This document shows positions 17,568 to 26,528 of a DNA stretch of 64,000 bases, in pieces. Source of the stretch: Ruficoccus sp. ZRK36. Its GTDB lineage: Bacteria > Verrucomicrobiota > Verrucomicrobiia > Opitutales > Cerasicoccaceae. Below the pieces are notes generated by a model. The model did not search any database, was not told the DNA's origin, and worked only from the letters and a program-made list of their open reading frames with translations. Positions within the stretch are counted from its first letter, which is position 1. Each line of letters starts with the position of its first letter. The translations under genes and the position numbers were made by a program. The stretch spans positions 1,875,501 to 1,939,500 of the forward strand of contig NZ_CP080649.1 in the NCBI RefSeq assembly GCF_019603315.1. Direction: 5' to 3'.

Positions 17568-18128
17568 TTAATGGGAGCAGGCACAGCTCGGCCCGTGGGA
17601 CTTCACGACAGGGAAGTCGATCTCCGTCTGGGCGAAGCGGTTGAAGTAGTTGGTGAAGACGTTCAGGGCTACGTTGGCGACGACCTCGGCGGCCTCCTCC
17701 TCCGTCACGCCGGCATCTGCGATGCTCGCGTAGGTCCGGTCAGAGACGTTCCCCTGAGTCGCGAGGAGGTGGCGCGTCAGTACGAGAATCGCCTGCTCCT
17801 TACGGTCTTCGGATTCGCCGTTGCGTGCCGCCTCGATCTCGGAGGCGGGGATCTTCATCACACCGCCGATGGCTGTGTGGGCGCTCAGGCAGTAGTCGCA
17901 CTGGTTCTGCTCGGCTACCAGCAGGGCGATCTTCTCGCGGGTCACAGCCGGGAGCTTACCGCCGGAGACGGCGCCGCTCAGGTTCAGGTAGCCCTGGAGG
18001 GCTGACGCGCTGTGCCCGAGGGCTTTTACCATATTGGGGACGAGGCCCAGCTTCTTCTGCACAGCCTCGTAGAGGGCGGCGATGGGTTGCGGGACTTCGG
18101 TGGATTCGAGGGTCTTGATTCTGCTCAT
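17568..18128 (-). CDS. AhpD-like alkylhydroperoxidase (carboxymuconolactone decarboxylase family)
   Basis: Predicted peroxidase-like protein of 186 residues. The CMD domain contains the redox pair in CDYCLSAHT (C-x-x-C followed by Ser-x-x-His), the AhpD active-site pattern, preceded by REKIALLVAEQNQ. The C-terminus ends in a Cys-His tail (SCACSH). It is the first gene of the operon. A 14-bp palindrome 34 bp upstream of its ATG is identical to one in front of the TetR gene 18218-18778. The likely role is removal of organic peroxides or related electrophiles. Confidence 0.9.
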   Translation of the reverse strand: MSRIKTLESTEVPQPIAALYEAVQKKLGLVPNMVKALGHSASALQGYLNLSGAVSGGKLPAVTREKIALLVAEQNQCDYCLSAHTAIGGVMKIPASEIEAARNGESEDRKEQAILVLTRHLLATQGNVSDRTYASIADAGVTEEEAAEVVANVALNVFTNYFNRFAQTEIDFPVVKSHGPSCACSH

Positions 18129-18161
18129 TGTTTTTAGGTGTGTTTGTTGTTATTGCCATAA

Positions 18162-18175
18162 ACCGACCGGTCGGT
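18162..18175. promoter_or_regulatory. TetR-type operator (copy 1)
   Basis: Perfect 14-bp palindrome ACCGACCGGTCGGT in the promoter of the AhpD-like operon. It is identical to 18800-18813 and is the kind of site bound by TetR-family dimers. Confidence 0.8.
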
Positions 18176-18217
18176 CTGTTTGTGGGTAAAGAAAAAGACG
18201 TATGAAAATGAATAACC

Positions 18218-18778
18218 TTACAAAAGGTTGTTGGCCTGCTGCTTGGCAGTCTGCGCAGGCCAGGGCGCGCGAAAGTTCTGCATATGAACGATCGAGGCCT
18301 CGAAAAGCAGGAAAAGCGTGTTCGCTGTTTGCTCACGCTGAGCGCGGGGGAGGTCGGGCTGGTGCTTGTCCACGAGGGACTGGAAAAAGTCGAGGAGGCC
18401 CTGCTTGTGGTCGAGGATCTGTTTGCGCAGGGGGCTGTCAGGCTCAGGGGTTTCGGCGAGTGTGTTCAGGAAGGCGCACCCGCGGTAGTCGCAATCCGCC
18501 ATCCACTGCTCCAGGAAATCGAAGGCGGCGAGGATCTGTGTGCGAGGTGTTCGTTTGGTGTCCACGGCGTCATGGAGCCATTTGTTCCAGGTGTGGTGCC
18601 GGGCCTTCAACCAGGCGACGCCGAGCTCTTCCTTGGACTTGAAGAAAGAGTAGAAGGTGCCCTTTGCGGCCCCGGCCTGCTGGATGATCTGCTGGATGCC
18701 GGTCTGGTGGTAGCCCTGCTCGTAGAAAAGCTTGGAGGCTACCTCCAGAATGTTATCGCGCTTAGTTTTGTGCTCCAT
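18218..18778 (-). CDS. TetR-family transcriptional repressor
   Basis: Regulator of 186 residues. The helix-turn-helix (about residues 5-50) contains ILEVASKLFYEQGYHQTGIQ and GAAKGTFYSFFKSKEEL. The ligand domain has CDYRGCAFLNTLAE, whose two Cys are possible redox or electrophile sensors as in NemR-like proteins (inference). ATG 18778 is preferred to a TTG seven codons upstream. Identical palindromes lie 22 bp upstream of this ATG and upstream of the next gene on the same strand. This indicates autorepression and control of the AhpD-like/DUF1348/DUF5069/membrane operon. Confidence 0.93.
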   Translation of the reverse strand: MEHKTKRDNILEVASKLFYEQGYHQTGIQQIIQQAGAAKGTFYSFFKSKEELGVAWLKARHHTWNKWLHDAVDTKRTPRTQILAAFDFLEQWMADCDYRGCAFLNTLAETPEPDSPLRKQILDHKQGLLDFFQSLVDKHQPDLPRAQREQTANTLFLLFEASIVHMQNFRAPWPAQTAKQQANNLL

Positions 18779-18799
18779 GATGGAAGTGAATTTACGCAA

Positions 18800-18813
18800 A
18801 CCGACCGGTCGGT
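18800..18813. promoter_or_regulatory. TetR-type operator (copy 2)
   Basis: Second exact copy of the palindrome ACCGACCGGTCGGT, in the promoter of the TetR gene itself, so autoregulation is likely. Confidence 0.8.
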
Positions 18814-18916
18814 CAAGTGGTTTTTTAATTTTAGAAGAATCTGGAATTATCCGGGCAGTGTCTGGGGCTAGGGGGATCTTGCTTTGTACCGCTAAGCACT
18901 CCTACGTCGCTCGTCT

Positions 18917-19600
18917 TTAAAAGAGGGTATAGAGCGCGACGGCGAGGATAGTGAATTGTCCGGAGAAGATCATGATCAGGCTGGCGATAACGCCCTCCTC
19001 TTGTCCGAGCTCAGTGGCCTTGGCGACCCCGGCTCCGTGAGCGCCCATCCCGAAGAGAGCCCCCCGCGCGAAGCACGAGCGCACCGGCAGAACGTGTAGG
19101 AGCGTCTCTCCGACAGCCGCACCAAAGAGACCTGTCAGCGCTGTGAATACGGCGGTGAGCTCAGGGATGCCCCCCAGCAGCCGTGAGGCGTCCATGGCCA
19201 GTGGAGTGGTGATCGAGCGTGGAAGCAGACTGGCCCGCAGCTCAGGGGAAAGCTCAAACAGGGATGCGAACGCCCAGGAGCTGGCGATGGCCAGCGTGCT
19301 GCCGATGACGACCCCTGCGCACAGCAGTACCCAGTGCTGGCGAATCATCGTGCGGTGCCGGTGGATCGGAATGGCAAAAGCAACCGTGGCTGGGCCGAGG
19401 AGCCAGACCAGCCAGTGCGTCCCGCGCAGGTATTCATGGTAGGATGTGCGCATGAGGACAATCAGCAGCCCGCAGACGACCCACGTCACCAGCATGGGCG
19501 AGCTCCACCAGCGTCCATAGCTGCGGTGCAGACGCCGGGCCGCCAGGTATACACCCAGCGTACACAGGCACCAGAAAAGCGCTTTAGCGAGCGGCGGCAT
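18917..19600 (-). CDS. lrgB: LrgB/CidB-family membrane protein
   Basis: Polytopic inner-membrane protein of 227 residues. It is the partner of LrgA/CidA in holin/antiholin-like systems that affect murein hydrolase activity and, in some bacteria, pyruvate or glycolate export. The family signature appears as RSITTPLAMDAS, followed by GGIPELTAVFTALTG and a GxGAHGAGVAKA stretch. Its first 17 bp overlap the end of lrgA, showing translational coupling. The divergent LysR gene is the likely regulator. Confidence 0.9.
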   Translation of the reverse strand: MPPLAKALFWCLCTLGVYLAARRLHRSYGRWWSSPMLVTWVVCGLLIVLMRTSYHEYLRGTHWLVWLLGPATVAFAIPIHRHRTMIRQHWVLLCAGVVIGSTLAIASSWAFASLFELSPELRASLLPRSITTPLAMDASRLLGGIPELTAVFTALTGLFGAAVGETLLHVLPVRSCFARGALFGMGAHGAGVAKATELGQEEGVIASLIMIFSGQFTILAVALYTLF

Positions 19601-19994
19601 GGTTTAGCCGGAACCCAAGCTCTACCACACAGGCCGTACCCATCATCACGATGAGAGTGCAGGCCAGCACAGTGATAACCAGTTTAACCCCCAGCAGGCT
19701 GAGCATCTCGGGGTGGTCTACGAGTGCGAGCATGGCGGGTACGAAGAACAGCATGAGGTGGCTCAGCAGGCTGTCGGCCCCGTGCTCGAACCATCCTAGC
19801 GGCAGGATGCCGCGGTCCAGCATGAGCCAGAGCAGCATCAGCCCGACCAGACTACCGGGGATCGGTAGGTGCAGGTATGAGGAAAGCATTTGAGCGAGCC
19901 ACCAGACGCCGATCAAGGCCCCGACCTGGAGCAGCTGCCGGGAGGCGCGGATCGGGAGAAAAGGTGCCATTGAGGATCGCAGCTCGACTTTCAT
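19584..19994 (-). CDS. lrgA: LrgA/CidA-family holin-like protein
   Basis: Small membrane protein of 136 residues with about four hydrophobic segments. The family pattern LPIPGSLVGLMLLWLML and the FFVPAMLALVDH stretch are clear. It forms the first gene of the lrgAB operon. Its ATG (19994) is 76 bp from the divergent LysR gene across an AT-rich control region with an inverted repeat. Confidence 0.9.
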   Translation of the reverse strand: MKVELRSSMAPFLPIRASRQLLQVGALIGVWWLAQMLSSYLHLPIPGSLVGLMLLWLMLDRGILPLGWFEHGADSLLSHLMLFFVPAMLALVDHPEMLSLLGVKLVITVLACTLIVMMGTACVVELGFRLNHAAAR

Positions 19995-20020
19995 GGTCCG
20001 GATTATAACACGCCGATAGA

Positions 20021-20046
20021 TATTCTATAAATGAATTGATAGAATA
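20021..20046. promoter_or_regulatory. LysR-type binding site between lrgA and lysR
   Basis: Perfect 8-bp inverted repeat TATTCTAT (20021-20028) / ATAGAATA (20039-20046) with a 10-bp spacer, in the 76-bp AT-rich gap between divergent genes. Position and shape (T-Nx-A dyad) fit a LysR-type site. Confidence 0.65.
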
Positions 20047-20070
20047 ATAAATATTCTTAAAAGGAATAAC

Positions 20071-20955
20071 ATGGAGCTGAGGCATTTGGAGTGTTTGGCG
20101 GAGGTCGTCCGTCGGGGCGGGTTCTCCGCTGCGGCGAGGACGCTGGGGATGTCACAGCCCACGGTGAGCAAGGCCCTCGGACAGTTGGAGCACGAGTGCG
20201 GGGCGCGTCTGCTGGACCGGCTGAAGGAGGGAGTACGCCTGACCGAGGCCGGCGAGCGTGTCCTCAAGCGAGCCAAGGTCATGCTGGCCGAGCGAGACCA
20301 CCTGAACGCGGAACTGGCCGAACTGCGTGGACTCGAGACCGGGCGTTTACGCCTCGGCCTGCCCGTACTGGGCAGCAGTATCCTTTTCGCGCCGCTCGTG
20401 GCTGAGTACCGCCGGTGCTATCCCGGGATCGAGGTCGACCTGCGCGAGCATGGCAGCCGCCACTTGGAGGAGCAGGTGCGCAGTGGTGAGATCGAGATGG
20501 GGGCGACGCTGGCCCCTGTGCCCGCTGACTTCGAATGGCAGCAGGTGGCCGACGAGCCGCTGGCCGCGCTGCTGCCCGCCGGGCATCCTTTGGCCGAGCG
20601 CGAGACGGTGAAGTTTAAAGAGCTGACGGACAGCCCCTTTATCCTCTTTGAGAGCGGCTTCGTGCTGAATGTCCTGCTGGGCAAGGCCTGCCGTAAGCGA
20701 GGGGTCGAGCTGAACGTCGCTGCCCGTGGTGCGCACGCTGACTTTATCATCGCGCTGGTATCGGCGGGGCTCGGGGTGTCTGTGCTGCCGCGACTGGTGA
20801 TCGAGACACGCAACCATAGCTCCATCCGTACTCCGCTTATCGAGGACAAGGACATGCGCTGGAAGCTGGGGCTGATCTGGCGGCGGAACCTGTCGCTATC
20901 GCCCGCTGCCAGCCGATGGCTGAGCCTGGTGCGGGAGCATCGCGGGCAGGGTTAG
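20071..20955 (+). CDS. LysR-family transcriptional regulator (CidR-like by context)
   Basis: Regulator of 294 residues. The N-terminal winged helix has LECLAEVVRRGGFSAAARTLGMSQPTVSKAL, and the C-terminal domain is a LysR substrate-binding fold. ATG 20071 is preceded by AAAAGGAATAAC, a usable ribosome binding site. Divergence from lrgAB and the dyad in between suggest that it controls lrgAB, as CidR does for cidAB in Gram-positive bacteria. The ligand is not known. Confidence 0.92.
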   Translation: MELRHLECLAEVVRRGGFSAAARTLGMSQPTVSKALGQLEHECGARLLDRLKEGVRLTEAGERVLKRAKVMLAERDHLNAELAELRGLETGRLRLGLPVLGSSILFAPLVAEYRRCYPGIEVDLREHGSRHLEEQVRSGEIEMGATLAPVPADFEWQQVADEPLAALLPAGHPLAERETVKFKELTDSPFILFESGFVLNVLLGKACRKRGVELNVAARGAHADFIIALVSAGLGVSVLPRLVIETRNHSSIRTPLIEDKDMRWKLGLIWRRNLSLSPAASRWLSLVREHRGQG

Positions 20956-21146
20956 CGGAAGCGGAGGGCTTACTCAGCGCGCACATGGCGCAGAGATGAC
21001 CTCTGATGGTGACCTTGCTGGTTTAGACTATATCAAAGGTTTGTTGGACCATGGCTCATTCCCTAAAAAGGCGTTTGCGGATATAATATTCGCCCAGTAC
21101 GGACTCCGAAAATGAGGTCCGGATAACCCGAATACTTTATCCAATT

Positions 21147-23030
21147 GTGAAAACATCATCCTCCCGTAAGTCTTCTCCCTCCAGCCTTGGAGCCCTGCAC
21201 CTGAGCGGCCCGGTCGCCCACCACATGGAGCGTTTTTCGTACGAGCGCATTACCTCGGAGTGCGCGCATACGGTCGTCTTCCATGAGGCCGAGGAGGCTT
21301 TTCGTACGAAGATCGATGACAGCTCGGGCGTTCATGGGATCTGGCAGGGCGAGTACTGGGGTAAATGGATGATCGGAGCCGTCCGCCACTGCGAGTACAC
21401 GGAGGACGCCGACCTGAAGGACTTTATCCGCAAGAGCGTGCATACGCTGATCGCGATGCAGGAGCCCTCCGGCTACATCGGGACCTACCGCGATCCGATG
21501 TATGTCCTGCCAGCAGACCCGAAGGTGACCGAAAAGGTCCTCGGGGAGGCCCTGGACTGGAACTGGAATATCTGGTGCCGCAAGTACACGCTGTGGGGCT
21601 TGCTGGAGGCCTACCGACTGCTCGGCGAGTCGGAGATCCTGCAGGCGGCTGAGCGTTTGGCCGCCCACCTGATCAGTTCTCTGCGTGAACTTGGTATCCG
21701 CCTCGGGGAGACCGGGACGTTTGCAGGTATTCCCAGCGGCTCCATCCTCAAGCCCATGGTGCTGCTCTACCAGGCAAGCGGTAACGAAGCCTACCTGGAC
21801 TTTGCCAGGCAGATCGTCGCCGACTGGCAGCGTGAGGATGGCCTGCGCCCGAACCTGATCGCTAAGGCGCTCAGCGGGCAGCCCGTGCATGAGTGGTACC
21901 CCGACCCCAAGCGCTGGGCCAAGGCCTATGAGATGATGTCCTGCTTTGACGGCATCATCGCCCTCTATCGTGTCACCGGGGAGTCCGTGCTCCTTGAGAG
22001 CGCGATCGCGTTTCACCGGCTGCTCAAGCAGTACGAGTACAACGCCGTCCACTCGGTCGGCTTTAACGACATCTTTTACCATGGCGCATCGCAGCTGAAC
22101 GCCATCTCCGAGCCCTGCGATGTGATCCACTGGATGCGTCTTTGCGGCGAGCTGTTTCTGGAAACAGACGACAAGGCCTATCTGGACGACTTCGAGCTGG
22201 CCTTCTACAACCCCTTCCTGGCCTCTGTCTGCCGGGACGGCAAGTGGGGCTCACGCGGCGTTCGCACCCATACCCGCCACCTCTATGCCTTTGGGCAGGC
22301 GAAGATGAAGCACAACCACTGCTGCGTGGATAATGTCCCACGCGGGTTCCTCAACTTTGCCCAGATGGCCGTCACCCTTGAGGCCGATACGGTCTCGATC
22401 AACTTCTATTCACCCTTTGAGAGTGAGCTGGCGCTACCCGATGGAGGTGCGATTTCGGTCGGCATCAGCGGAGATTATCCCGGCGACGGTAAGGTCGCTA
22501 TCAACTGGAATGTCGCAGGGACCTCCCCCGTAAAGCTTCGCCTGCGTATCCCCGCATGGGCGACGCAGGCCACCCTGGCGCATGCCGGAAGCGTGCAGAC
22601 CGGGGCAGGGGACTGGTTTGAGCTGGTAGCCGAACCGGGCGCGGGAACGGCGGAGATGGCTTTCGACCGCGAGGTTGTCGTGCGCGAGCACGCCGCCCAG
22701 GAAGACATCGCTGACTGGTACCGGATGCGCTGGACGGAGCCGGGTATCGAGGAGCTGATGCGCACAGAGCGCGGCAGTACCCTGCAGTATGGGCCGCTGC
22801 TGCTGGCCCGCAGCCGCTTCCTGGGGAATACCGAGGAGGAAATGTTTGGCGACCCATTGCCTGCCGGCAGTACTTGTACTCTGAGCCCGATTGAGTCCGA
22901 CGCTGTCGACTATGCCTTTGAGGCGGAGTGGAAAGCCGGTGATCGCAGCCTGCTTACCCGAGTCTGTGACTACGCTTCGGCGGGTAATCAGGTGACGGAC
23001 GACACAAAGCTGTTCAGCGTCTTTTTCTAG
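21147..23030 (+). CDS. GH127-like glycoside hydrolase (beta-L-arabinofuranosidase-type, PF07944)
   Basis: Predicted glycosidase of 627 residues with an (alpha/alpha)6 barrel followed by beta-sandwich domains. In the GH127 model enzyme a Zn is held by Glu-x-Cys and a Cys-Cys pair, one Cys being the nucleophile. Here E322-P-C324 and H-C392-C393-V are in matching order. No signal peptide is visible from the GTG start (21147); an internal ATG at residue 28 is an alternative. The following AraC gene and the convergent GH2 gene suggest a small locus for an arabinose- or galactose-containing glycan. GH127 and its sister families (GH142, GH146) differ in substrate, so specificity is open. Confidence 0.82.
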   Translation: MKTSSSRKSSPSSLGALHLSGPVAHHMERFSYERITSECAHTVVFHEAEEAFRTKIDDSSGVHGIWQGEYWGKWMIGAVRHCEYTEDADLKDFIRKSVHTLIAMQEPSGYIGTYRDPMYVLPADPKVTEKVLGEALDWNWNIWCRKYTLWGLLEAYRLLGESEILQAAERLAAHLISSLRELGIRLGETGTFAGIPSGSILKPMVLLYQASGNEAYLDFARQIVADWQREDGLRPNLIAKALSGQPVHEWYPDPKRWAKAYEMMSCFDGIIALYRVTGESVLLESAIAFHRLLKQYEYNAVHSVGFNDIFYHGASQLNAISEPCDVIHWMRLCGELFLETDDKAYLDDFELAFYNPFLASVCRDGKWGSRGVRTHTRHLYAFGQAKMKHNHCCVDNVPRGFLNFAQMAVTLEADTVSINFYSPFESELALPDGGAISVGISGDYPGDGKVAINWNVAGTSPVKLRLRIPAWATQATLAHAGSVQTGAGDWFELVAEPGAGTAEMAFDREVVVREHAAQEDIADWYRMRWTEPGIEELMRTERGSTLQYGPLLLARSRFLGNTEEEMFGDPLPAGSTCTLSPIESDAVDYAFEAEWKAGDRSLLTRVCDYASAGNQVTDDTKLFSVFF

Positions 23031-23190
23031 CCGATTGAGGTAGGGTTTGGCTGATCGCCAGGTAACTCATCGGCCCGCGGTGTGCGTGCTGCTATCCTTT
23101 GGGCTTTATCTCGCACTCCTGCTGACCATGCTGGGTAGAGTGATCGCGGGCTGAGCGGGAGAGCCATGCCACCACCCTGAGCCTGCCCAG

Positions 23191-24045
23191 ATGACGATGT
23201 CAACGCGCCCTCCAGTAACGCCCATTATAAGCAAGCACATCAAGAACCCGGATGAGCAGAACGACTTCATCTGCGGGTATCGCTATTGTCATGCCGAGAC
23301 CGTGTCGTGGCAGCAGCGGATTACAGACCGCTATGGGCTGATGCTGTGTGTCAGGGGCTCGGGGGAGATTTCTCATGGCTCCCAATGTCTGAAAGTGAAG
23401 TCGCGCGACCTGATCCTGCTCAAGCCGAACTACGACCACGCCTTTCACGCATGCGGGGATTGGGACTTCTTGTGGTTTCACTTCCACACGCGCCCCCACG
23501 TGACCTCTGCGATGGATTGGCCTGAGGCAATCCCGGGAGTCGGCCGCACTCACCTCGTCAAAGCCGAGTATGATGCATCTCTGGCCGCGATGACCGAGGC
23601 CCACCAGCTGGACTTAAAGCGCTCCAGTAACTGGCGGGAGTTATCGATGCTCCTGCTGGAGTGCACGATGATTCGCGGCTACAACAGTCACGCCAGCGAG
23701 TCAGCCGGTATCAACTCCCAGATGCAGATGGCCCAGCAGCTTCTCATCGACTCGGACGATAGCATTGATCAGATCGCTCAACGCTGCGGGCTTTCCCGGG
23801 CGGGGCTGTTCGCAAAATTCAAAAAAGCCGTCGGGGTCTCTCCCGGCCAATACCGGGAGGAGGCCCGCCTGCGCCGGGCTGCTCAGCTCCTGGAGATGCC
23901 GGGCTTCACCGTGTCCGAGATCGCCGATCAGGTTGGGATGCCTGACCCCTTTTATTTCTCCACACGCTTCCGCAAGGTCTATAAAATTTCACCCAGCCAA
24001 TACCGCAAGCAGCTGCTCAAGGACGGTCGCCGCTCAAGCCGCTAG
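23191..24045 (+). CDS. AraC-family transcriptional regulator
   Basis: Regulator of 284 residues. An N-terminal cupin-like sensor has a LILLKPNYDHAFHACGDWDFLWFHF-type barrel strand. The C-terminal double helix-turn-helix contains IDQIAQRCGLSRAGLFAKFKK and VSEIADQVGMPDPFYFSTRFRK, ending in SPSQYRKQ. It lies between GH127-like and GH2 genes and is probably a sugar-responsive activator of one or both. ATG 23191 and ATG 23197 are both possible starts. Confidence 0.92.
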   Translation: MTMSTRPPVTPIISKHIKNPDEQNDFICGYRYCHAETVSWQQRITDRYGLMLCVRGSGEISHGSQCLKVKSRDLILLKPNYDHAFHACGDWDFLWFHFHTRPHVTSAMDWPEAIPGVGRTHLVKAEYDASLAAMTEAHQLDLKRSSNWRELSMLLLECTMIRGYNSHASESAGINSQMQMAQQLLIDSDDSIDQIAQRCGLSRAGLFAKFKKAVGVSPGQYREEARLRRAAQLLEMPGFTVSEIADQVGMPDPFYFSTRFRKVYKISPSQYRKQLLKDGRRSSR

Positions 24046-24092
24046 CGCGGATATTCAGCCCTGCTATCTGTCCGGGCGTTAATCTGCGAAAA

Positions 24093-26423
24093 CTACAGGT
24101 CGATTTCCAGTGTGGCGGGTTTTAAGCCTTCGGCGTGAGCATACACTCTGAGTTGGCCGGGCTTGCTGCCGACTCTGATCGCACAAGCGCACACTCCGGC
24201 CCACATGCGCCGGTCCGGGCACTGAGGGGGAATATGGTCGGTATGGTCGGAGCCGGTACCGGCCACAGACCCGAGCCCATTTGTCGTGAAGCTAATGAAG
24301 GGTGACGCATCGGGCACCAGCTGCCCCGCCTCATCGACACAGGTGCAGTGCACGACAGCGAGGTCACAACCGTTGGGGCTCAGGTCATCGCCATTCATGA
24401 GCTCGAGGCGTAGTTCACGGGCTTGCCCGCTCGTTACCTTGAGGTCTTCACAGACTGGCTGACCGTCGCGGTAGCCCACGGCTTTGACTTCACCGGGGTG
24501 GTAGGCGACCTGAAATTCGACATGCCCGTAGGGCTCGTTCTTTTTGCGGCCGAGGCTTTTCCCGTCCTGAAGGAGCTCCACTTCCTCGCAGTTGTGGTAC
24601 ACGCACGCGCGAATCATTTCGCCCTCGCGGCCGGACAGGTTCCAGTGCGGCAGGATGTGCACCATGGGTTGGTCCGTCCAGTGAGACCTGTTTTGCCAGA
24701 AGGCGTCTTTCCTGATCAGGTATAGATCGTAGGCGCCGGAGACAGAGCACAGGCGGGGCCATGCCGCCTCACCTCGGTGTTCGATGCCCGCCCACTGGAA
24801 TGCACCCGCCAGCCAGGGGCGTGCCATGAAGTACTTCCAGGTGCGTTCCCGCCCCATGAAGGACTGGTTGACGTCGCGGTCGTAGCAGTCGAGGCGGCCG
24901 CGATACTCGTCCTCGGGTAGATACCAGCCCCGCGTCGTGCCGGTGGCGCAGCACTCGCTGGAGATAATGGTCTTGGTCGGGTATTTTTCGTGGAGGGTGT
25001 CGTAGGCCGGAAGATTATAGTTCACCCCGATGATGTCCGAGATGTCGTTGACGGTGGCCATAGCCGGGTTATTGGAGATGGCTGTCATCACCGGGCGTGA
25101 GTCATCGAGTCGCTTGGCGTAGGCGTACATGGTCTGCACGATACGTCGGCCCTCGTCCGTCTCGTGGAAGGGCTCTTCGTTACCGACGCTCCACATGATC
25201 ACGCTCGGGCGGTTACGGTCGCGCTTCATGAGCATCTCCAGCTGAGCCAGTCCCTCCGGAGTGGACTCAAACCAGCGCGTTTCGTTCATGACCATGAGCC
25301 CGAGGCGGTCGCAGGCCTCCATCGTCTCCTCGGCATGCGGGTAGTGAGCGGTGCGCAGGGCATTGGCGCCCATGTCTTTCATCAGGCGCATCCGGTAGCG
25401 GTGGATGTTGTCCGGGACGGCCTTACCCGTGAGCCCGTAGTCCTGATGGCAGCAGACACCCTTGATGACCGTTTTCTCGCCGTTCAGCCAGAAGCCTTCA
25501 CCGTTAAACTCGAGCGTGCGAAAGCCAAAGCTCACCGAGTACTCATCCAGGGGATCTCCCTGCGGCGAGCGAAGCGTGGTTCTAAGCGTGTATAAATGCG
25601 GGTGGTTCATGTGCCACAGTAGCGGATTCGCTACCTGCATCTCCGCTTGGGCCTTGCCCAGGTGCTTGCGGTTCACGCTCACCGCTGTATCCGCCGTGCA
25701 GATACAGCTCCCATTGGGGTCGATGACTTCGTGAGTGATGTTGATCTCGGCAGGCTCAAAGGAATCGTTGCGTATCGTCGTTTCAACCGGGACGCACCAT
25801 TGGCCGTCGTCGAGTGCTTTGGGGTTTACCCACACACCATAGGTATCTACCGAGAGCAGGGCTGTTTTCTTTAGCCAGACATGGCGGTAGAGTCCGCCGC
25901 CTTGGTACCACCAGCCCTCGTGGCTATCGGATTGGACGTACACCGCGACCGTATTGTCTTCTCCGTAGCGCACGACGTCCGTGATATCGACTTCGAAAGA
26001 GGTGTAGCCGCAGAAGTTATGCGCCATCTGGCAGCCGTTGACATAGACGGTGGCGTGGGTTGCCACACCGTCGAAGTACAGCGACAGCCTTTTATCCCGG
26101 TCCGATTCCTCCACTACGAAACGTTTGCGGTACCAGGCATTGTCGTATTTGAAGAAGCCCAGCGTTTGGTTTTTCGCAGGGTCCGGCGTGCCTTCGATGA
26201 TGTAATCATGCGGCAGGGTGACGTGCTCCCAGGGAGTGTTGTCAAGGAGCTGGTCTCCCCCGTACACATCCAGGCTGTCACGGTAATAGCGTGCAGCCGG
26301 ACCGCTTAGCATGCGTTCGGTCTTTGAGGATATGTAAGTCGCGCTCTTCAGGGTGGGGGACGGCACGTCGATATCCCCACGATGAAAAAGCCAGTCTTCG
26401 TCAAAGCAGATTTGTTCTCTCAT
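24093..26423 (-). CDS. GH2-family beta-glycosidase (beta-galactosidase-like)
   Basis: Glycosidase of 776 residues with the GH2 order: N-terminal jelly-roll sugar-binding domain (to about 200), immunoglobulin-like domain (200-300), TIM barrel (300-600) and C-terminal beta domains. The acid/base Glu is in WSVGNEEPF and the nucleophile Glu in ISSECCAT. HYPHAEETMEACDRLGLMVMNE is the typical barrel stretch. No signal peptide is present, so it is probably intracellular. The specificity could be beta-galactoside, beta-glucuronide or beta-mannoside; the N-E/S-E motifs do not separate these. Confidence 0.92.
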   Translation of the reverse strand: MREQICFDEDWLFHRGDIDVPSPTLKSATYISSKTERMLSGPAARYYRDSLDVYGGDQLLDNTPWEHVTLPHDYIIEGTPDPAKNQTLGFFKYDNAWYRKRFVVEESDRDKRLSLYFDGVATHATVYVNGCQMAHNFCGYTSFEVDITDVVRYGEDNTVAVYVQSDSHEGWWYQGGGLYRHVWLKKTALLSVDTYGVWVNPKALDDGQWCVPVETTIRNDSFEPAEINITHEVIDPNGSCICTADTAVSVNRKHLGKAQAEMQVANPLLWHMNHPHLYTLRTTLRSPQGDPLDEYSVSFGFRTLEFNGEGFWLNGEKTVIKGVCCHQDYGLTGKAVPDNIHRYRMRLMKDMGANALRTAHYPHAEETMEACDRLGLMVMNETRWFESTPEGLAQLEMLMKRDRNRPSVIMWSVGNEEPFHETDEGRRIVQTMYAYAKRLDDSRPVMTAISNNPAMATVNDISDIIGVNYNLPAYDTLHEKYPTKTIISSECCATGTTRGWYLPEDEYRGRLDCYDRDVNQSFMGRERTWKYFMARPWLAGAFQWAGIEHRGEAAWPRLCSVSGAYDLYLIRKDAFWQNRSHWTDQPMVHILPHWNLSGREGEMIRACVYHNCEEVELLQDGKSLGRKKNEPYGHVEFQVAYHPGEVKAVGYRDGQPVCEDLKVTSGQARELRLELMNGDDLSPNGCDLAVVHCTCVDEAGQLVPDASPFISFTTNGLGSVAGTGSDHTDHIPPQCPDRRMWAGVCACAIRVGSKPGQLRVYAHAEGLKPATLEIDL

Positions 26424-26528
26424 GGCGTAAACTTTCTCCAGTCAGTGAATGCGACTTCTGTGCTGGAGATTGGACGGGGGTAACCCAATCGGTGTCTAGT
26501 GTAGGAGTGGTGCTACGCGAGCCCAAGG

